Source: an uncultured SAR116 cluster alpha proteobacterium
Lineage (GTDB): Bacteria; Pseudomonadota; Alphaproteobacteria; Puniceispirillales; GCA-002684695
Direction of reading: 5' to 3'
NCBI GenBank assembly: GCA_902532475.1
Contig: CACAIE010000006.1
Span: 1-64,000, forward strand
DNA: 64,000 bases
Part shown: piece by piece, positions 1-10,384 of the stretch
Position numbering within the stretch: the first letter of the stretch is position 1
Layout of the letters: every line of letters starts with the position of its first letter
The notes under the pieces: generated by a model
What the model saw: the letters and a program-made list of their open reading frames with translations, nothing else
The model's database searches: none
Told to the model about the DNA's origin: nothing
Translations under genes and position numbers: made by a program

Positions 1-1
1 T

Positions 2-259
2 AACGAAAAACTTCATTGGATGAATAGAAGGGCAAATTTATTTATAGGTGGTGTTAGAAGTCCTCAAAAAGAAGGTTCAATTATAAAAATTGGCAATGTT
101 AAGTTAGAGGTGAGACAAGAAACCGCTCCATGTGAAATGATGGAAAAAGTGAAAACAGGTTTATTTAAAGCACTGGAAAAAAATTGGAGAGGTGGTGTTT
201 GTTGTAAAGTAATTGAGCCAGGTCATATTTCAATTGGTGATGATGTTCAAATAACATAA
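2..259 (+). CDS. MOSC domain-containing protein, C-terminal part (5' end truncated by window edge)
   Basis: Frame open from base 2 (NEKLHWMNRRANLFIGG...PCEMMEK...WRGGVCCKV...GHISIGDDV), typical of MOSC domain C-termini. Confidence 0.75.
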   Translation, partial: NEKLHWMNRRANLFIGGVRSPQKEGSIIKIGNVKLEVRQETAPCEMMEKVKTGLFKALEKNWRGGVCCKVIEPGHISIGDDVQIT

Positions 260-261
260 AA

Positions 262-293
262 AAACTCTGCCAATTTTTGGCAGAGTTTTTTAT
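262..293 (+). terminator. Rho-independent terminator
   Basis: ACTCTGCCAA-TTT-TTGGCAGAGT perfect stem followed by a T run, just after the MOSC stop codon. Confidence 0.9.
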
Positions 294-403
294 TTCTGGG
301 AGGAAACTATAAATTATATACCATATCAAATAGTTTAACAGTTGATCTTTTATTGAAAATAATTGTTTCTAATTTGGAAACAATGGAAAATTAAGCTTAT
401 AAA

Positions 404-862
404 ATGAAAAAACTTCAATGTATCATACATGCGCCTTCAAAAAATACCTTATTAATTAAACAAAAAGTAACTGATGCATTGATAGAGAAAACTTCAAATT
501 TAGATATATCAATATCAAGCCCTTTTGAAACTAACGCTAAAGATATTCTTGAAGCTGATGGATTGCTTATAGGAACCACAGAAAATTTAGCGAGCATGGC
601 AGGTGCGACAAAAGATTTTTTTGATAGAACTTACTATGATTTGCTAGGGAAAAAAGAGGGTTTACCTATAGTGATTTGGGTTAGAGCTGGACATGATGGC
701 ACTGGAACAGTTAAGCAATTAACAGGCATTATAACAGGTTTGAGATGGAAACTGGTTCAAAAGATATTGGTTTGCCACGGTGAATGGAGCAAGAGATTTA
801 TAGATGAATGCACAGAATTAGGTTTAGGCCTTGCGATAGGCCTGGAGTCAAATATTTATTGA
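404..862 (+). CDS. Flavodoxin/NAD(P)H-dependent FMN reductase-like protein
   Basis: ORF; DGLLIGTTENLASMAGATKDFFDRTYY flavodoxin-like FMN-binding motif. Confidence 0.75.
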   Translation: MKKLQCIIHAPSKNTLLIKQKVTDALIEKTSNLDISISSPFETNAKDILEADGLLIGTTENLASMAGATKDFFDRTYYDLLGKKEGLPIVIWVRAGHDGTGTVKQLTGIITGLRWKLVQKILVCHGEWSKRFIDECTELGLGLAIGLESNIY

Positions 863-1608
863 GTCTGTTTTGAGATTGTTCTTATTACAGAAATACCAAA
901 AAAATAAAATGATGAAGCGATCCACAACCAAAATATAAGGTTTGAAATTGTCCCAGCTTCATTGGGCTGAAATCTTTCATGTATCAACCTAAAGGAGGTT
1001 GCACCCCATAAAACAGTCATTGGTATAGTGATGGGCCTCCATGCTTTTACTCTTAATGGATGAATTAATTTGATGGGAGCGAAGGTTAAGATACAACAAA
1101 CTCCAATAACTATAAGATTGGTAAACTGACTTGTCTCAAGTAAAAAGAAATAAAGAACTAATACGTTCCAAAACGCTGCAAAGCCTTTAAAATAATAATC
1201 AGAAGTTTTCATAGACGTGTCAGCAAAAGTATAGCAACTCACTGCCATTATAGCTGCGGCGGCTGGTATGGAGAAATCCTCAGGAACCATTTCAAACCAA
1301 TATATCATAAGAGCAGGAAGAACTGAGTAATTAAACATATCTACAACATTGTCTAATGAAGCTCCGTCAACTTGAGGTGTAACCTGAGAGACTTTAGCTA
1401 ATCTAGCTAAAGTTCCGTCAACACCATCTACGAGAAGTGCTAGTCCCATAAAAATAAATGCTAACTCTTGTTTTCCTTCAAAAACTGCAATTAAACCCAA
1501 AAAACCTAAAACAATTCCTGATGTAGTAAAACTATGAACTGCCCATGCAGCAGCCTTTGCACGGGCTTTATGTTTTTTCTCATTAATTTCTGTTTCAGAA
1601 ATTGACAT
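856..1608 (-). CDS. pcs: Phosphatidylcholine synthase (CDP-alcohol phosphatidyltransferase family)
   Basis: DGVDGTLARLAKV...GASLDNVVDMFNYSVLPALMIYW motif characteristic of bacterial Pcs. Confidence 0.9.
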   Translation of the reverse strand: MSISETEINEKKHKARAKAAAWAVHSFTTSGIVLGFLGLIAVFEGKQELAFIFMGLALLVDGVDGTLARLAKVSQVTPQVDGASLDNVVDMFNYSVLPALMIYWFEMVPEDFSIPAAAAIMAVSCYTFADTSMKTSDYYFKGFAAFWNVLVLYFFLLETSQFTNLIVIGVCCILTFAPIKLIHPLRVKAWRPITIPMTVLWGATSFRLIHERFQPNEAGTISNLIFWLWIASSFYFFGISVIRTISKQTQ

Positions 1609-1764
1609 TTTATAAAATTCGTAAGCAATTGTTTATTAAGATAATATTACAAATATAAATATTTTATTGCAATACTGAAATAAAGTTTAAAATTTATTGA
1701 AGAATCTTAAAAAAAATGACAGAATTTATAAATTACATAAATTTTATTTTATAGGTATATAACT

Positions 1765-2478
1765 ATGGGACATTTAGATGAAAAAAGACAGCTTGCCGCT
1801 GCTTTTAGATGGTTTGCCCGTTTGGATATGAATGAAGGTGTAGCAAACCACTTTAGCTTAGCAGTTTCTGATGATGGACAAAAATTTTTAATGAACCCAG
1901 TTGGTAAATATTGGTCAAAAATCAAGTCAAGTGATATCTTGGAATTAGATGCCAGAAATGAACCAGAAAACATTGGCCCGGTTGTGGATGAAACAGCTTG
2001 GTGTATTCACGGCGCTATTCATAGAAAAGTTCCAAATGCTCGGTGCGTTATGCACCTTCACCCCAGATATTCTACAGCCCTATCATGTCTTAAAGATCCA
2101 AAGTTACCCGCTCTAAACCAAGAAAGCATGATGTTTTTTAATAGAGTTTCCTACGATTTAGAATTTGGTGGTCTTGGAGTTGGTGATGAAGGTGAAAGGA
2201 TAGCAAGTAAAATTGGAAATAATTCTATACTTATGATGGGACAACATGGCATTCTTGTTATAGGATCAAGTGTAGCTGAAACTTTTGATAAAATGTATTA
2301 TTTTGAAAGGGCTGCGAGGATATATATTACTGCACTCCAAACAGGCAAAGAATTGATATTTTCCTCAGATGAGATTGCAGAAAAAACAGCCCAACAATCT
2401 GAAAATTATTTTTCAGACCTCCACTTTAATGCTGTTCTTGATGTTTTAAATGAGGAAGAACCCGAGTATCTTAATTAA
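1765..2478 (+). CDS. Class II aldolase/adducin family protein
   Basis: GVANHFSLAV...HGAIHRKVPNARCVMHLHPRYSTALSC...GQHGILVIG. Confidence 0.9.
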   Translation: MGHLDEKRQLAAAFRWFARLDMNEGVANHFSLAVSDDGQKFLMNPVGKYWSKIKSSDILELDARNEPENIGPVVDETAWCIHGAIHRKVPNARCVMHLHPRYSTALSCLKDPKLPALNQESMMFFNRVSYDLEFGGLGVGDEGERIASKIGNNSILMMGQHGILVIGSSVAETFDKMYYFERAARIYITALQTGKELIFSSDEIAEKTAQQSENYFSDLHFNAVLDVLNEEEPEYLN

Positions 2479-2550
2479 TGATAATAAAGGATTTTTCCAT
2501 TTTATTGAAAATTCTATCGAGAAGTATTTAGCACTTGATCCTTAAGTGGG

Positions 2551-4194
2551 TTAAGATTTAAATGGTGTTAAATTTGACCGGGGCAAAGGATCTTTCCCTA
2601 GTATCATGTCGGATGCTTTTTCTCCTGCCATTATACTTGGAGCATTAATATTCCCATTTGTTATTCTTGGGAAAATTGACGCATCTACAACTCTCAAATT
2701 TTGGACGCCAATAACTTTGCATTCCGGATCAACGACTGACATAGGATCATTGATACTTCCCATCTTCATTGTTCCGCAAGGGTGGTAAGCACTTTGAGCT
2801 TTTTCTCTGATAAATTCATCTATATCATTATTTGAAACTTTTTTATTTCCAGGTTGGATTTCTTTACCACAAAATTTTGATAATGAGGGTTGATTTAAAA
2901 TTTTTCTTGTAATTTTAATACAATTTCTAAAATCCTCCCAATCATCTGGATGACTCATATAATTGAATTTAATTTCTGGTTTCAATTTTAGATTATTGCT
3001 AGTAATGCGAACCCAACCTCTTGATTTAGACCTCATTGGCCCTACATGAAATTGAAATCCATGACCTTTAATAGCAGAGCTCCCATCATAATTAATAGCA
3101 ACAGGCAATAGATGGTATTGAATGTCTGGATAAGGAATATTACTTTTTGAACGAATAAATCCTAATGTTTCAAAATGATTTGTTGCTCCTAAGCCAGATT
3201 TAAATAAAAGCCATTGCATTCCAATAAAGGCTTTTGAAATTGGATTCATATGTTTGTATAAAGAAATAGGTTTTTTACTTTCAACTTGAAAGTATACTTC
3301 TAAATGGTCTTGAAGGTTTTCACCTACACCAGGTCTATTTTCTATTATTTCAACATTATTTTTTTTAAGTAGTTTTGATGGTCCAATTCCAGAGCGCTGT
3401 AATATTAAAGGACTACTAATACTGCCAGCAGAACAGATAATTTCTCTAGATGCATAAAGTGTTTTATTGATTCCATTATGATTAAATAAAACACCTTTTG
3501 CTGTTTTATTTGAAAAAATTATTTTCTCTACAAGGGCGTTTTTGAATAATTTTAGTTTAGTTGATTTTAGCGCAGGCCTTAAATAAGCGTTTGCAGTTGA
3601 CCACCTTCTACCTTTCCATATTGTCATGTCGGCGGGTCCAAACCCGTCCTGCTGATAACCATTATAGTCCTTTGTTGTTAAGAAACCTGCCTCACTAGCA
3701 GCTCTAACTACAGCATCGTGGAGAGGGTTCTCTCTGATTCCTTTAGTGATATGTACAGGGCCACTAATTCCTCTCCAACCCTGTTCACCCCCATGTGAAT
3801 TTTCTTGTCTTATAAAATAAGGTAGAACGTCAGAGAAACCCCAGCCTTTTGCACCACTTTTTTCCCAATAATCAAAATCACAAGCATTTCCTCTGACATA
3901 AATCATTCCATTTATTGAAGAGGATCCACCAATCACTTTTCCTCTTGGGCAGGCTAACTTTCTTCCATTGAGGTGAACTTCAGGTTCTGAGGTATAACCC
4001 CAATTATAACGTTTCATATTCATTGGATAAGACAAAGCAGCAGGCATTTGTATTAATGGTCCAAAATCACTGCCGCCGTACTCAAGAAGCGCAACTTTAT
4101 ATTTTTTTTCTTCAGTTAATCTGAATGCTAACGAAGAACCGGCAGACCCTGCACCAATAATTATGTAATCAAAAGTACTAATTTTTTTCTCCAA
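2551..4194 (-). CDS. GMC-family oxidoreductase, choline dehydrogenase-like
   Basis: FDYIIIGAGSAGSSLAFRL, CPRGKVIGGSSSINGMIYVRG, YHPCGTMKMG, NINAPSIMAGEKASDMI. Confidence 0.9.
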   Translation of the reverse strand: MEKKISTFDYIIIGAGSAGSSLAFRLTEEKKYKVALLEYGGSDFGPLIQMPAALSYPMNMKRYNWGYTSEPEVHLNGRKLACPRGKVIGGSSSINGMIYVRGNACDFDYWEKSGAKGWGFSDVLPYFIRQENSHGGEQGWRGISGPVHITKGIRENPLHDAVVRAASEAGFLTTKDYNGYQQDGFGPADMTIWKGRRWSTANAYLRPALKSTKLKLFKNALVEKIIFSNKTAKGVLFNHNGINKTLYASREIICSAGSISSPLILQRSGIGPSKLLKKNNVEIIENRPGVGENLQDHLEVYFQVESKKPISLYKHMNPISKAFIGMQWLLFKSGLGATNHFETLGFIRSKSNIPYPDIQYHLLPVAINYDGSSAIKGHGFQFHVGPMRSKSRGWVRITSNNLKLKPEIKFNYMSHPDDWEDFRNCIKITRKILNQPSLSKFCGKEIQPGNKKVSNNDIDEFIREKAQSAYHPCGTMKMGSINDPMSVVDPECKVIGVQNLRVVDASIFPRITNGNINAPSIMAGEKASDMILGKDPLPRSNLTPFKS

Positions 4195-4262
4195 AAAATC
4201 AAACTAGAAAAACTATATCTAAGAATTTAAATTTTATCATGTTAATTATGTTTAAGAAGATT

Positions 4263-5423
4263 TTAACGAGTTTTAAGAACTGAATCTTTGATTATACTTT
4301 CAAGTTCATTAATGCTTGCAACCCTAGGGTTAGTAAGTGCAGCGGCATCCTTGTTTGATTTTATAGCCAATTCATTAATTTTATCATTTTTGACGCCAAT
4401 CTTGCCAAGACCATCTGGAATTTCTAAATCGTCCAATAGATTACAAATATTAGAGTAAAGATCATCAAATTTACCAGGTTTCTCGTATAATGCGAAATGC
4501 ATAAAGTTGATTTTTTGAGATATTGCATTTTTATTAAATTGTAAAATTTTGGGCAACAAGATAGCATTAGTAAGGCCATGTTGTGTGTTATATACTGCCC
4601 CTACCATATGGCTAATTGCATGGACTAACCCTAATCCTTTAAGAAATGAAATGCCTGTTAAACAAGAACCAATTAACATGCCGCCTCTAGATGCAATATT
4701 ATCAGGGTTTTGATAAACTTCTGATAAATGACTGCCAATCAACTTTAGCCCTTCAAGGGCCATCCCATCTGCAACGGAATACAAAGAATTAACACTATAA
4801 GCCTCTATTCCATGAACCAAGGCATCCACACCTGTCCAAGCAGTTAAAGGTTTTGGTAAGCCTAACGTTAATTTAGGATCTAAAATAGCAGCTATGGGCT
4901 TTTGATTTGGGTGCCAAATGCATAGTTTCATACCTAATTCAGAATTAGTGATCATTGCTGTGCTTTCAGTTTCAGCTCCTGTTCCTGCTGTAGTAGGGAT
5001 ACAAATAAGTGGAGGAAAGTTGTTTAATTTAGTGATTGGAGGTTTGTCATAATCAAATTCCCATAACCCTTGAGGGTTATTAGCAATAAGGCTTATTGCC
5101 TTACCACCATCCATGCCAGAGCCACCACCAATAGCTATTATAGAGTCATGACTTCCATTTTTAAAAGCAAGTTTGCCATTATTAATTTCTTTATCCAATG
5201 GATTAGGACTTATTTCTGAAAATAAATTACATGTAATATGTGAATTATTCAGATCTTTAAGAAGGCCATTTATAAAAGGTAATGTTTTAGTTCCTCTATC
5301 AGTCACAACTAATGGCCGTTTTAGGTTGTTTAGTTTACATAAATTAGGCAACTCTTTTATTCTGTCTGGGCCATAATAAATTGGGATAGGAAAAGACCAA
5401 TCGGTATTGCTTAAAAAGTCCAT
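4263..5423 (-). CDS. Iron-containing alcohol dehydrogenase
   Basis: GGGSGMDGGKAI, PTTAGTGAETE, GVDALVHGIEAY, GLVHAISHMVGAVYNTQHGLTNAI. Confidence 0.92.
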   Translation of the reverse strand: MDFLSNTDWSFPIPIYYGPDRIKELPNLCKLNNLKRPLVVTDRGTKTLPFINGLLKDLNNSHITCNLFSEISPNPLDKEINNGKLAFKNGSHDSIIAIGGGSGMDGGKAISLIANNPQGLWEFDYDKPPITKLNNFPPLICIPTTAGTGAETESTAMITNSELGMKLCIWHPNQKPIAAILDPKLTLGLPKPLTAWTGVDALVHGIEAYSVNSLYSVADGMALEGLKLIGSHLSEVYQNPDNIASRGGMLIGSCLTGISFLKGLGLVHAISHMVGAVYNTQHGLTNAILLPKILQFNKNAISQKINFMHFALYEKPGKFDDLYSNICNLLDDLEIPDGLGKIGVKNDKINELAIKSNKDAAALTNPRVASINELESIIKDSVLKTR

Positions 5424-5498
5424 ATTTCTCTCAAAATTAATCTTTTTTTAAGTAAAACATTGAATATCAAAAGTAAATAAATAACTTTTTGAATGAGT

Positions 5499-6374
5499 TT
5501 AGTGAAGTTTTTTTGAAGTTTCGTCTTTTATAGAAAGTTTTTTCTCTCGCCATATAATTATTAGACCTGATAAAACTATTCCAATAACACCTGGAAAAAG
5601 TTGACTAATGGGTGCCTCACTGAAAAATACCCATCCTAGCAAAAATGAAGATGGTATTCCTAAATATTCAAAGGGGGCTAAAGTGCTTGGAGAAACAAGC
5701 CTATAGGCATAGCTAAAAAGAATTGAAGCCAAGCCGCCTAAAATACCTATTAAAATCATAAGTCCCCAATGTGAATTATTCTGGATATGAGAATACTCAG
5801 TTGTTGATAAAAGAATTAAAAATGATCCTAAATATGAAAAATTTATAGAATAAAAATTGATTTTTGCACTTGAAAAATTTTCTGGAATAAACTTTAGAAC
5901 AATATTTGAAATTGCCCAAAATAAAGCAGCTAATAATGGTAAGATAGAATAATAATTGAACACTTCACTTGTTGGGTTCATTATGATTAACACCCCTACA
6001 AAACCAATGATGATTGCTGACCATCTAAAAATCCCTATTCTCTCCCCCAGGATGACTATAGATAAAATTACAATGAATATTGGTGAAGAAAATGTTAACG
6101 TTGTTGCTGTTGCAAAGCTCATATTAATGATGGAAATATAATAAAAAATTTGCATTAGCACAAAACTAATTCCTCTCAAAAAACAAAGAAGTAGAAATTT
6201 TTTGGTTATATCTTTGAAAATAAATGATATTTCTTTTGTTAAAATCAAAAGGAATAAAATTGGAGCTATTGCAAAAAAATTTCTAAAAAAAGCTAATTGT
6301 GTCGTTGGGTATAAGTTTCCTAACGACTTAACAATAACACCATAGAAATCAACAAAAACTATACCCAATAACAT
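5499..6374 (-). CDS. DMT-family (EamA) transporter
   Basis: Ten-TM hydrophobic pattern with EamA features (GRIGIFRWSAIIIGFVGVLIIMNP). Confidence 0.8.
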   Translation of the reverse strand: MLLGIVFVDFYGVIVKSLGNLYPTTQLAFFRNFFAIAPILFLLILTKEISFIFKDITKKFLLLCFLRGISFVLMQIFYYISIINMSFATATTLTFSSPIFIVILSIVILGERIGIFRWSAIIIGFVGVLIIMNPTSEVFNYYSILPLLAALFWAISNIVLKFIPENFSSAKINFYSINFSYLGSFLILLSTTEYSHIQNNSHWGLMILIGILGGLASILFSYAYRLVSPSTLAPFEYLGIPSSFLLGWVFFSEAPISQLFPGVIGIVLSGLIIIWREKKLSIKDETSKKLH

Positions 6375-6461
6375 GGAAAGTATTGCTAAAAAAACTTTAT
6401 TATATTTTTCTAAAAAAATGAGAATGCCTTCAAGTATAACTAAATTTAAAATTATAGAATA

Positions 6462-6758
6462 TTAATTTTTGATTTCTAAATCAATACCAATACTGGAACC
6501 TCTTGAACTGCTAAAACCAAAATATAGTTTTGGAAAAATGGTTTTCTTATTAAGGTTAGAATTTTGCTTAGTAAAGTTTATTTCGAAAGGGCACTTTTCA
6601 TCTCTATTAAACATTAAATATTTTTTGTTGCTTTCACATTTATAAAAACATTTAATTTCATTCAAAATAATTTGAGTTTCAGATAAATGACAGCTTTCAG
6701 AGAAAACAGAAGTAGGAAAGCAAATTATAAACGAGATAATAAAAATTAATAATTTCAA
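6462..6758 (-). CDS. Hypothetical secreted Cys-containing protein
   Basis: ORF with N-terminal signal peptide (MKLLIFIISFIICFPTSVFSE). Confidence 0.5.
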   Translation of the reverse strand: MKLLIFIISFIICFPTSVFSESCHLSETQIILNEIKCFYKCESNKKYLMFNRDEKCPFEINFTKQNSNLNKKTIFPKLYFGFSSSRGSSIGIDLEIKN

Positions 6759-6779
6759 GATTTAGTTTCTTGATATTTA

Positions 6780-7037
6780 TTAATATTCACAAATTGATCC
6801 AATAGAGCCATCTATATTTTTTTGTTTGAAATATATCTTTTTATCAATTGTAAAAGCAAAACCACTATCTTTTTCTCCAGAAGTACACGATACTTCACCA
6901 ATATACTCCCAGTTAGGGTTGTCATTTCCAATATCTGTCATCACAAATCCAAATATTGACATACTAACTAATAATGTAAACATTTTATAACTTCCTTTAA
7001 TTATTTTCATATATTTTGTATTATTAAATCTAGGCAA
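6780..7037 (-). CDS. Hypothetical small secreted or membrane protein
   Basis: ORF with hydrophobic N-terminal region; true start may be an internal Met. Confidence 0.4.
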   Translation of the reverse strand: MPRFNNTKYMKIIKGSYKMFTLLVSMSIFGFVMTDIGNDNPNWEYIGEVSCTSGEKDSGFAFTIDKKIYFKQKNIDGSIGSICEY

Positions 7038-7110
7038 AAAATTCTCTTAAATAAGGCAATTTTGTGTATTAATAACGTAAATTAAAAATAAATTGTTATA
7101 GGCTAATTAA

Positions 7111-7650
7111 ATGAAAACTATAATTGCTTTAATATTGTCATTGATTTCAACCAATGTTTACGGTGATACCGTTGTGGAAAATTTTAACTCAAATCCAGGG
7201 AATCGCTGGCAGTTTTTTACTGACCAAGTTATGGGAGGCAAGTCTAATGGGAAGCTAGAGTTTTTTTTTGAAGAAAATGACCATTTTGCAAGAATGACCG
7301 GGGATGTTTCAATTAAAAATAATGGTGGTTTTATTCAGTTTAGAACGGACATAATTAAAAAATTAGATGATAGTTTTAAAGGTATTAAACTAAAAGTTCG
7401 TGGTAATAATCAAAATTATTTTATTCATATAAGAACAACGGGTTCGGTCTTACCATGGCAATATTATGACAAAGAGTTTTTTGCCTCAAATGAATGGAGT
7501 GAGGTTGAATTAAAATTCACAGATTTTAAAAAATCTAGTACTTTTATGAGAAAAAAATTTAAAGCTTCTAGTGTTAAAACTATAGGCATTGTAGCTTATG
7601 GCAGAGAACATAAAGCTAAAATTGAAGTTAGTGAGATTTCTATTTACTAA
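7111..7650 (+). CDS. CIA30-family (complex I intermediate-associated 30-like) protein, secreted
   Basis: Signal peptide; WQFFTDQVMGGKSNGKLEF...GFIQFRTD motif. Confidence 0.8.
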   Translation: MKTIIALILSLISTNVYGDTVVENFNSNPGNRWQFFTDQVMGGKSNGKLEFFFEENDHFARMTGDVSIKNNGGFIQFRTDIIKKLDDSFKGIKLKVRGNNQNYFIHIRTTGSVLPWQYYDKEFFASNEWSEVELKFTDFKKSSTFMRKKFKASSVKTIGIVAYGREHKAKIEVSEISIY

Positions 7651-7659
7651 GAAAATTTA

Positions 7660-8112
7660 ATGATGAACTACGATATACTATTTCTACATTTGGATCATTA
7701 TAAAAAATGGTTAAACTTATATTACAAATACGCTGAATACTATCAAGTAGAAGTTCCTGAAAATAACTTTAACCTTACCTGGGAATGGCTTAATGATATA
7801 AATCATCCCTTGAGAGGTATAGTTGCTAGTTTTGAAAACTCTTTAATTGGCTTTGCACATTTTCGATCAATGCCAAGTCCATTAGATTCTTGTAACATTG
7901 GGTTTTTAGATGACTTATATGTATTGCCAGAATATAGAGGAAATAAAATTGGTCGCTCTTTGATAGAAAAGGTAAAAAAAGAAGGTGAAAAACAAGGTTG
8001 GCCTTATATAAATTGGATTACAAAAGATGATAATTATCCTGCTAGAACCTTATATGATAAAATAGCCAATAAAACTGATTGGAACTATTACGAACTTATA
8101 GTTAAAGAATAG
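7660..8112 (+). CDS. GNAT-family N-acetyltransferase
   Basis: FLDDLYVLPEYRGNKIGRSLIEKV acetyl-CoA binding motif. Confidence 0.88.
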   Translation: MMNYDILFLHLDHYKKWLNLYYKYAEYYQVEVPENNFNLTWEWLNDINHPLRGIVASFENSLIGFAHFRSMPSPLDSCNIGFLDDLYVLPEYRGNKIGRSLIEKVKKEGEKQGWPYINWITKDDNYPARTLYDKIANKTDWNYYELIVKE

Positions 8113-8117
8113 TATAT

Positions 8118-10142
8118 TTATAAGTCTTTGGGATTTGTATTGATGATATTGTTCACACCTAACTCAATTCCTGCTTTATATCCACTGTAAATTGAAGTTG
8201 CTATCATTCCAGGTGCAACACAATCACCTACTTTGTTTATTGATTTTATGTTGTTATTTTTAAGATTTTTGGCATTAAGCAGTTCATCATAAAGAAAATC
8301 AATTGGCTCTCTTCTTGTAATAGGGATAACCCAGTCAGCTTGAATACTTTTTACTTTACCAGTGAAAACACACTTAATGTTAAGGCTTTTATGGTTTATT
8401 TCTGAAATCAAATTATTGGTTATCAGTTCAACACCTCTGTTAATCAATTCAGCATTTGAACGATATATTTCTTCAGTAAATGAACCCCATTGCCCCACCC
8501 TACCTGCTGGAGTGATTAGACAAACTTTATAACCTATTTGTGACAAAAGATTTGATAAAACTGAACCTAAGTAATAATGATCATCGTCATAAACCACAAC
8601 TTTACCTTTTGGTAACTTATTGTTTTTAAGAACAAAATCTGGGTTTATAACTTTTGAATTTTTATCAACTATTATTCGGGAGTTAAGGTTTTTACCAATG
8701 CCATCTGTAGTCCATTTTGCTCCTGTTGCAATCATGACATGATCTGGATTTACCTCAAAAATATCATCGACTTGCATATTACTTTGCAAAAATACTTCTA
8801 TATTTTTAATTTTATTTATTTGGGATAATCTCCAGTCTTTAACTCGGGACCATTCTGATAATCCAGGTAACTTGCACTCTAAGTTAATCCTTCCCCCAAG
8901 TTTATCTTCTTTTTCAGCGAGTAATACATTAAAGTTTCTTTCACCAAGAACTCTAGTTGTCTCTAAACCTGCAGGTCCTCCACCAATTACAAGGACAGTT
9001 TCTTTTCTGTTTTGTTTTTTTATTTTTTCAGGGTGCCATCCTTTTCTCCATTCCTCTCCGATAGTTGGGTTTTGAGTACAACGAATAGGAACCCCTATTG
9101 AATTATGTGCGTAACAAATATTACATCCAATGCATTCACGGATATCTTCATAACGTCCATCACGAATTTTATTTGGCAAAAATGGATCAGAAATAGAAGG
9201 CCTCGCAGCTCCTACTAAATCTTGGATATTCTTTTTTATTACATTTGCCATAGTATCTGGAGAGGTAAATCTTCCAACAGCGACTATAGGTTTACTAGTT
9301 ATTTGTTTTGCTTTTGCAATATTTTTCTGCAGTGAGCCTTCCTTAACAAATCTTGAAGCGCCCATTTCAATTTCGTAATCGGGAACTGTTAAGTCCCAAA
9401 AATCAGGGCTTTCACTGAGGATAGAAAAAGCATCATATGTTTCTGGATCATTTATATCTACAGAAAAACGAACAGCTACAGCACATTTATCTTTAACAGC
9501 TTCTTTAGTTGTATTTACAAGTTCTTGAATTATTCTGACTCTGTTTTCTAGAGATCCTCCATATTCATCAGACCTGTTATTCGTTTTTGAATTAAGAAAC
9601 TCAGAGATTAAATACCCGTGAGTTGCGTATACATATACAATATCAAACTCAGCCTCTACAGCTCTCAAAGCTGCTGCTTTTTGCCAATCAATAATATCTT
9701 TAATATCGGATTTATCTATTTTCCTACTTTGGATAGGATGGTAAACATCAATGTTTGTAATAGGTCTACTCATTAGTCCGATTGGAGGAATTCGGCTGTC
9801 AAGATTGCCTACAAAATTTCCTCCCAACCATAATTCTACACCTGCCAAGGCATTATGTTCATGGATTTTATTTGTAGTCAGTAAATGAGATTTTATATCA
9901 TCTTTATTCCATAATCTTGCATATGGATATGGGGCGTCATCTGAAGAAGGGTGAACAGAGCAGTATTCAGTGCAAACTACACCCCACCCTCCTTCAGCTT
10001 TAATTCCTCTCATGGAAGCGAGTGTTTTTGGTCTCGCCCATCCCATACCTGAACAATGTGGAACTTGATAAAAACGATTTTTTGATTTCACGGGGCCCAA
10101 TTTAATTGGATCAAAAAGTATATTATGATTTTTATCTCTCAT
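8118..10142 (-). CDS. TMADH/2,4-dienoyl-CoA reductase-like NADH:flavin oxidoreductase (dimethylglycine or trimethylamine dehydrogenase-like)
   Basis: Old-yellow-enzyme N-terminal barrel, CIGCNICYAHNSIGVPIRCTQNPT 4Fe-4S motif, VLVIGGGPAGLETTRVLGERNFNVLLAEKEDKLGGR dinucleotide fold. Confidence 0.88.
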   Translation of the reverse strand: MRDKNHNILFDPIKLGPVKSKNRFYQVPHCSGMGWARPKTLASMRGIKAEGGWGVVCTEYCSVHPSSDDAPYPYARLWNKDDIKSHLLTTNKIHEHNALAGVELWLGGNFVGNLDSRIPPIGLMSRPITNIDVYHPIQSRKIDKSDIKDIIDWQKAAALRAVEAEFDIVYVYATHGYLISEFLNSKTNNRSDEYGGSLENRVRIIQELVNTTKEAVKDKCAVAVRFSVDINDPETYDAFSILSESPDFWDLTVPDYEIEMGASRFVKEGSLQKNIAKAKQITSKPIVAVGRFTSPDTMANVIKKNIQDLVGAARPSISDPFLPNKIRDGRYEDIRECIGCNICYAHNSIGVPIRCTQNPTIGEEWRKGWHPEKIKKQNRKETVLVIGGGPAGLETTRVLGERNFNVLLAEKEDKLGGRINLECKLPGLSEWSRVKDWRLSQINKIKNIEVFLQSNMQVDDIFEVNPDHVMIATGAKWTTDGIGKNLNSRIIVDKNSKVINPDFVLKNNKLPKGKVVVYDDDHYYLGSVLSNLLSQIGYKVCLITPAGRVGQWGSFTEEIYRSNAELINRGVELITNNLISEINHKSLNIKCVFTGKVKSIQADWVIPITRREPIDFLYDELLNAKNLKNNNIKSINKVGDCVAPGMIATSIYSGYKAGIELGVNNIINTNPKDL

Positions 10143-10384
10143 AAATTAACTTTCCTGATTTCAGTTTTGCTGTTCTTTTCAATTTCAACAGGATTATAGT
10201 GATCAAATTTGCAACATATCCTATAAATTTCGAGTGTTTTTTCAGAAATAAATCCCCTGTTAAAAAAGTACATAGCTGCACCATAACGGGTATAACCTGA
10301 TTTTGTAATATTAATAGGGGTGTTTAAAAATTCATATTGAGTAAAATCCTCTTCGGTTTTCAGTAAGGTTTTTTTAAGAGTCAT
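10139..10384 (-). CDS. Hypothetical 81-aa protein, 4-nt overlap with both flanking genes
   Basis: ORF overlaps the stop of the upstream gene (10381-10384) and the start of the downstream gene (10139-10142). Confidence 0.7.
   Translation of the reverse strand: MTLKKTLLKTEEDFTQYEFLNTPINITKSGYTRYGAAMYFFNRGFISEKTLEIYRICCKFDHYNPVEIEKNSKTEIRKVNL

Noticed and set aside
6375-6440. Possible N-terminal extension of the DMT transporter upstream of ATG 6374
   Set aside because: The frame is open upstream (..LEGILIFLEKYNKVFLAILS) but has no ATG/GTG/TTG, and the annotated start already gives a plausible first TM segment.
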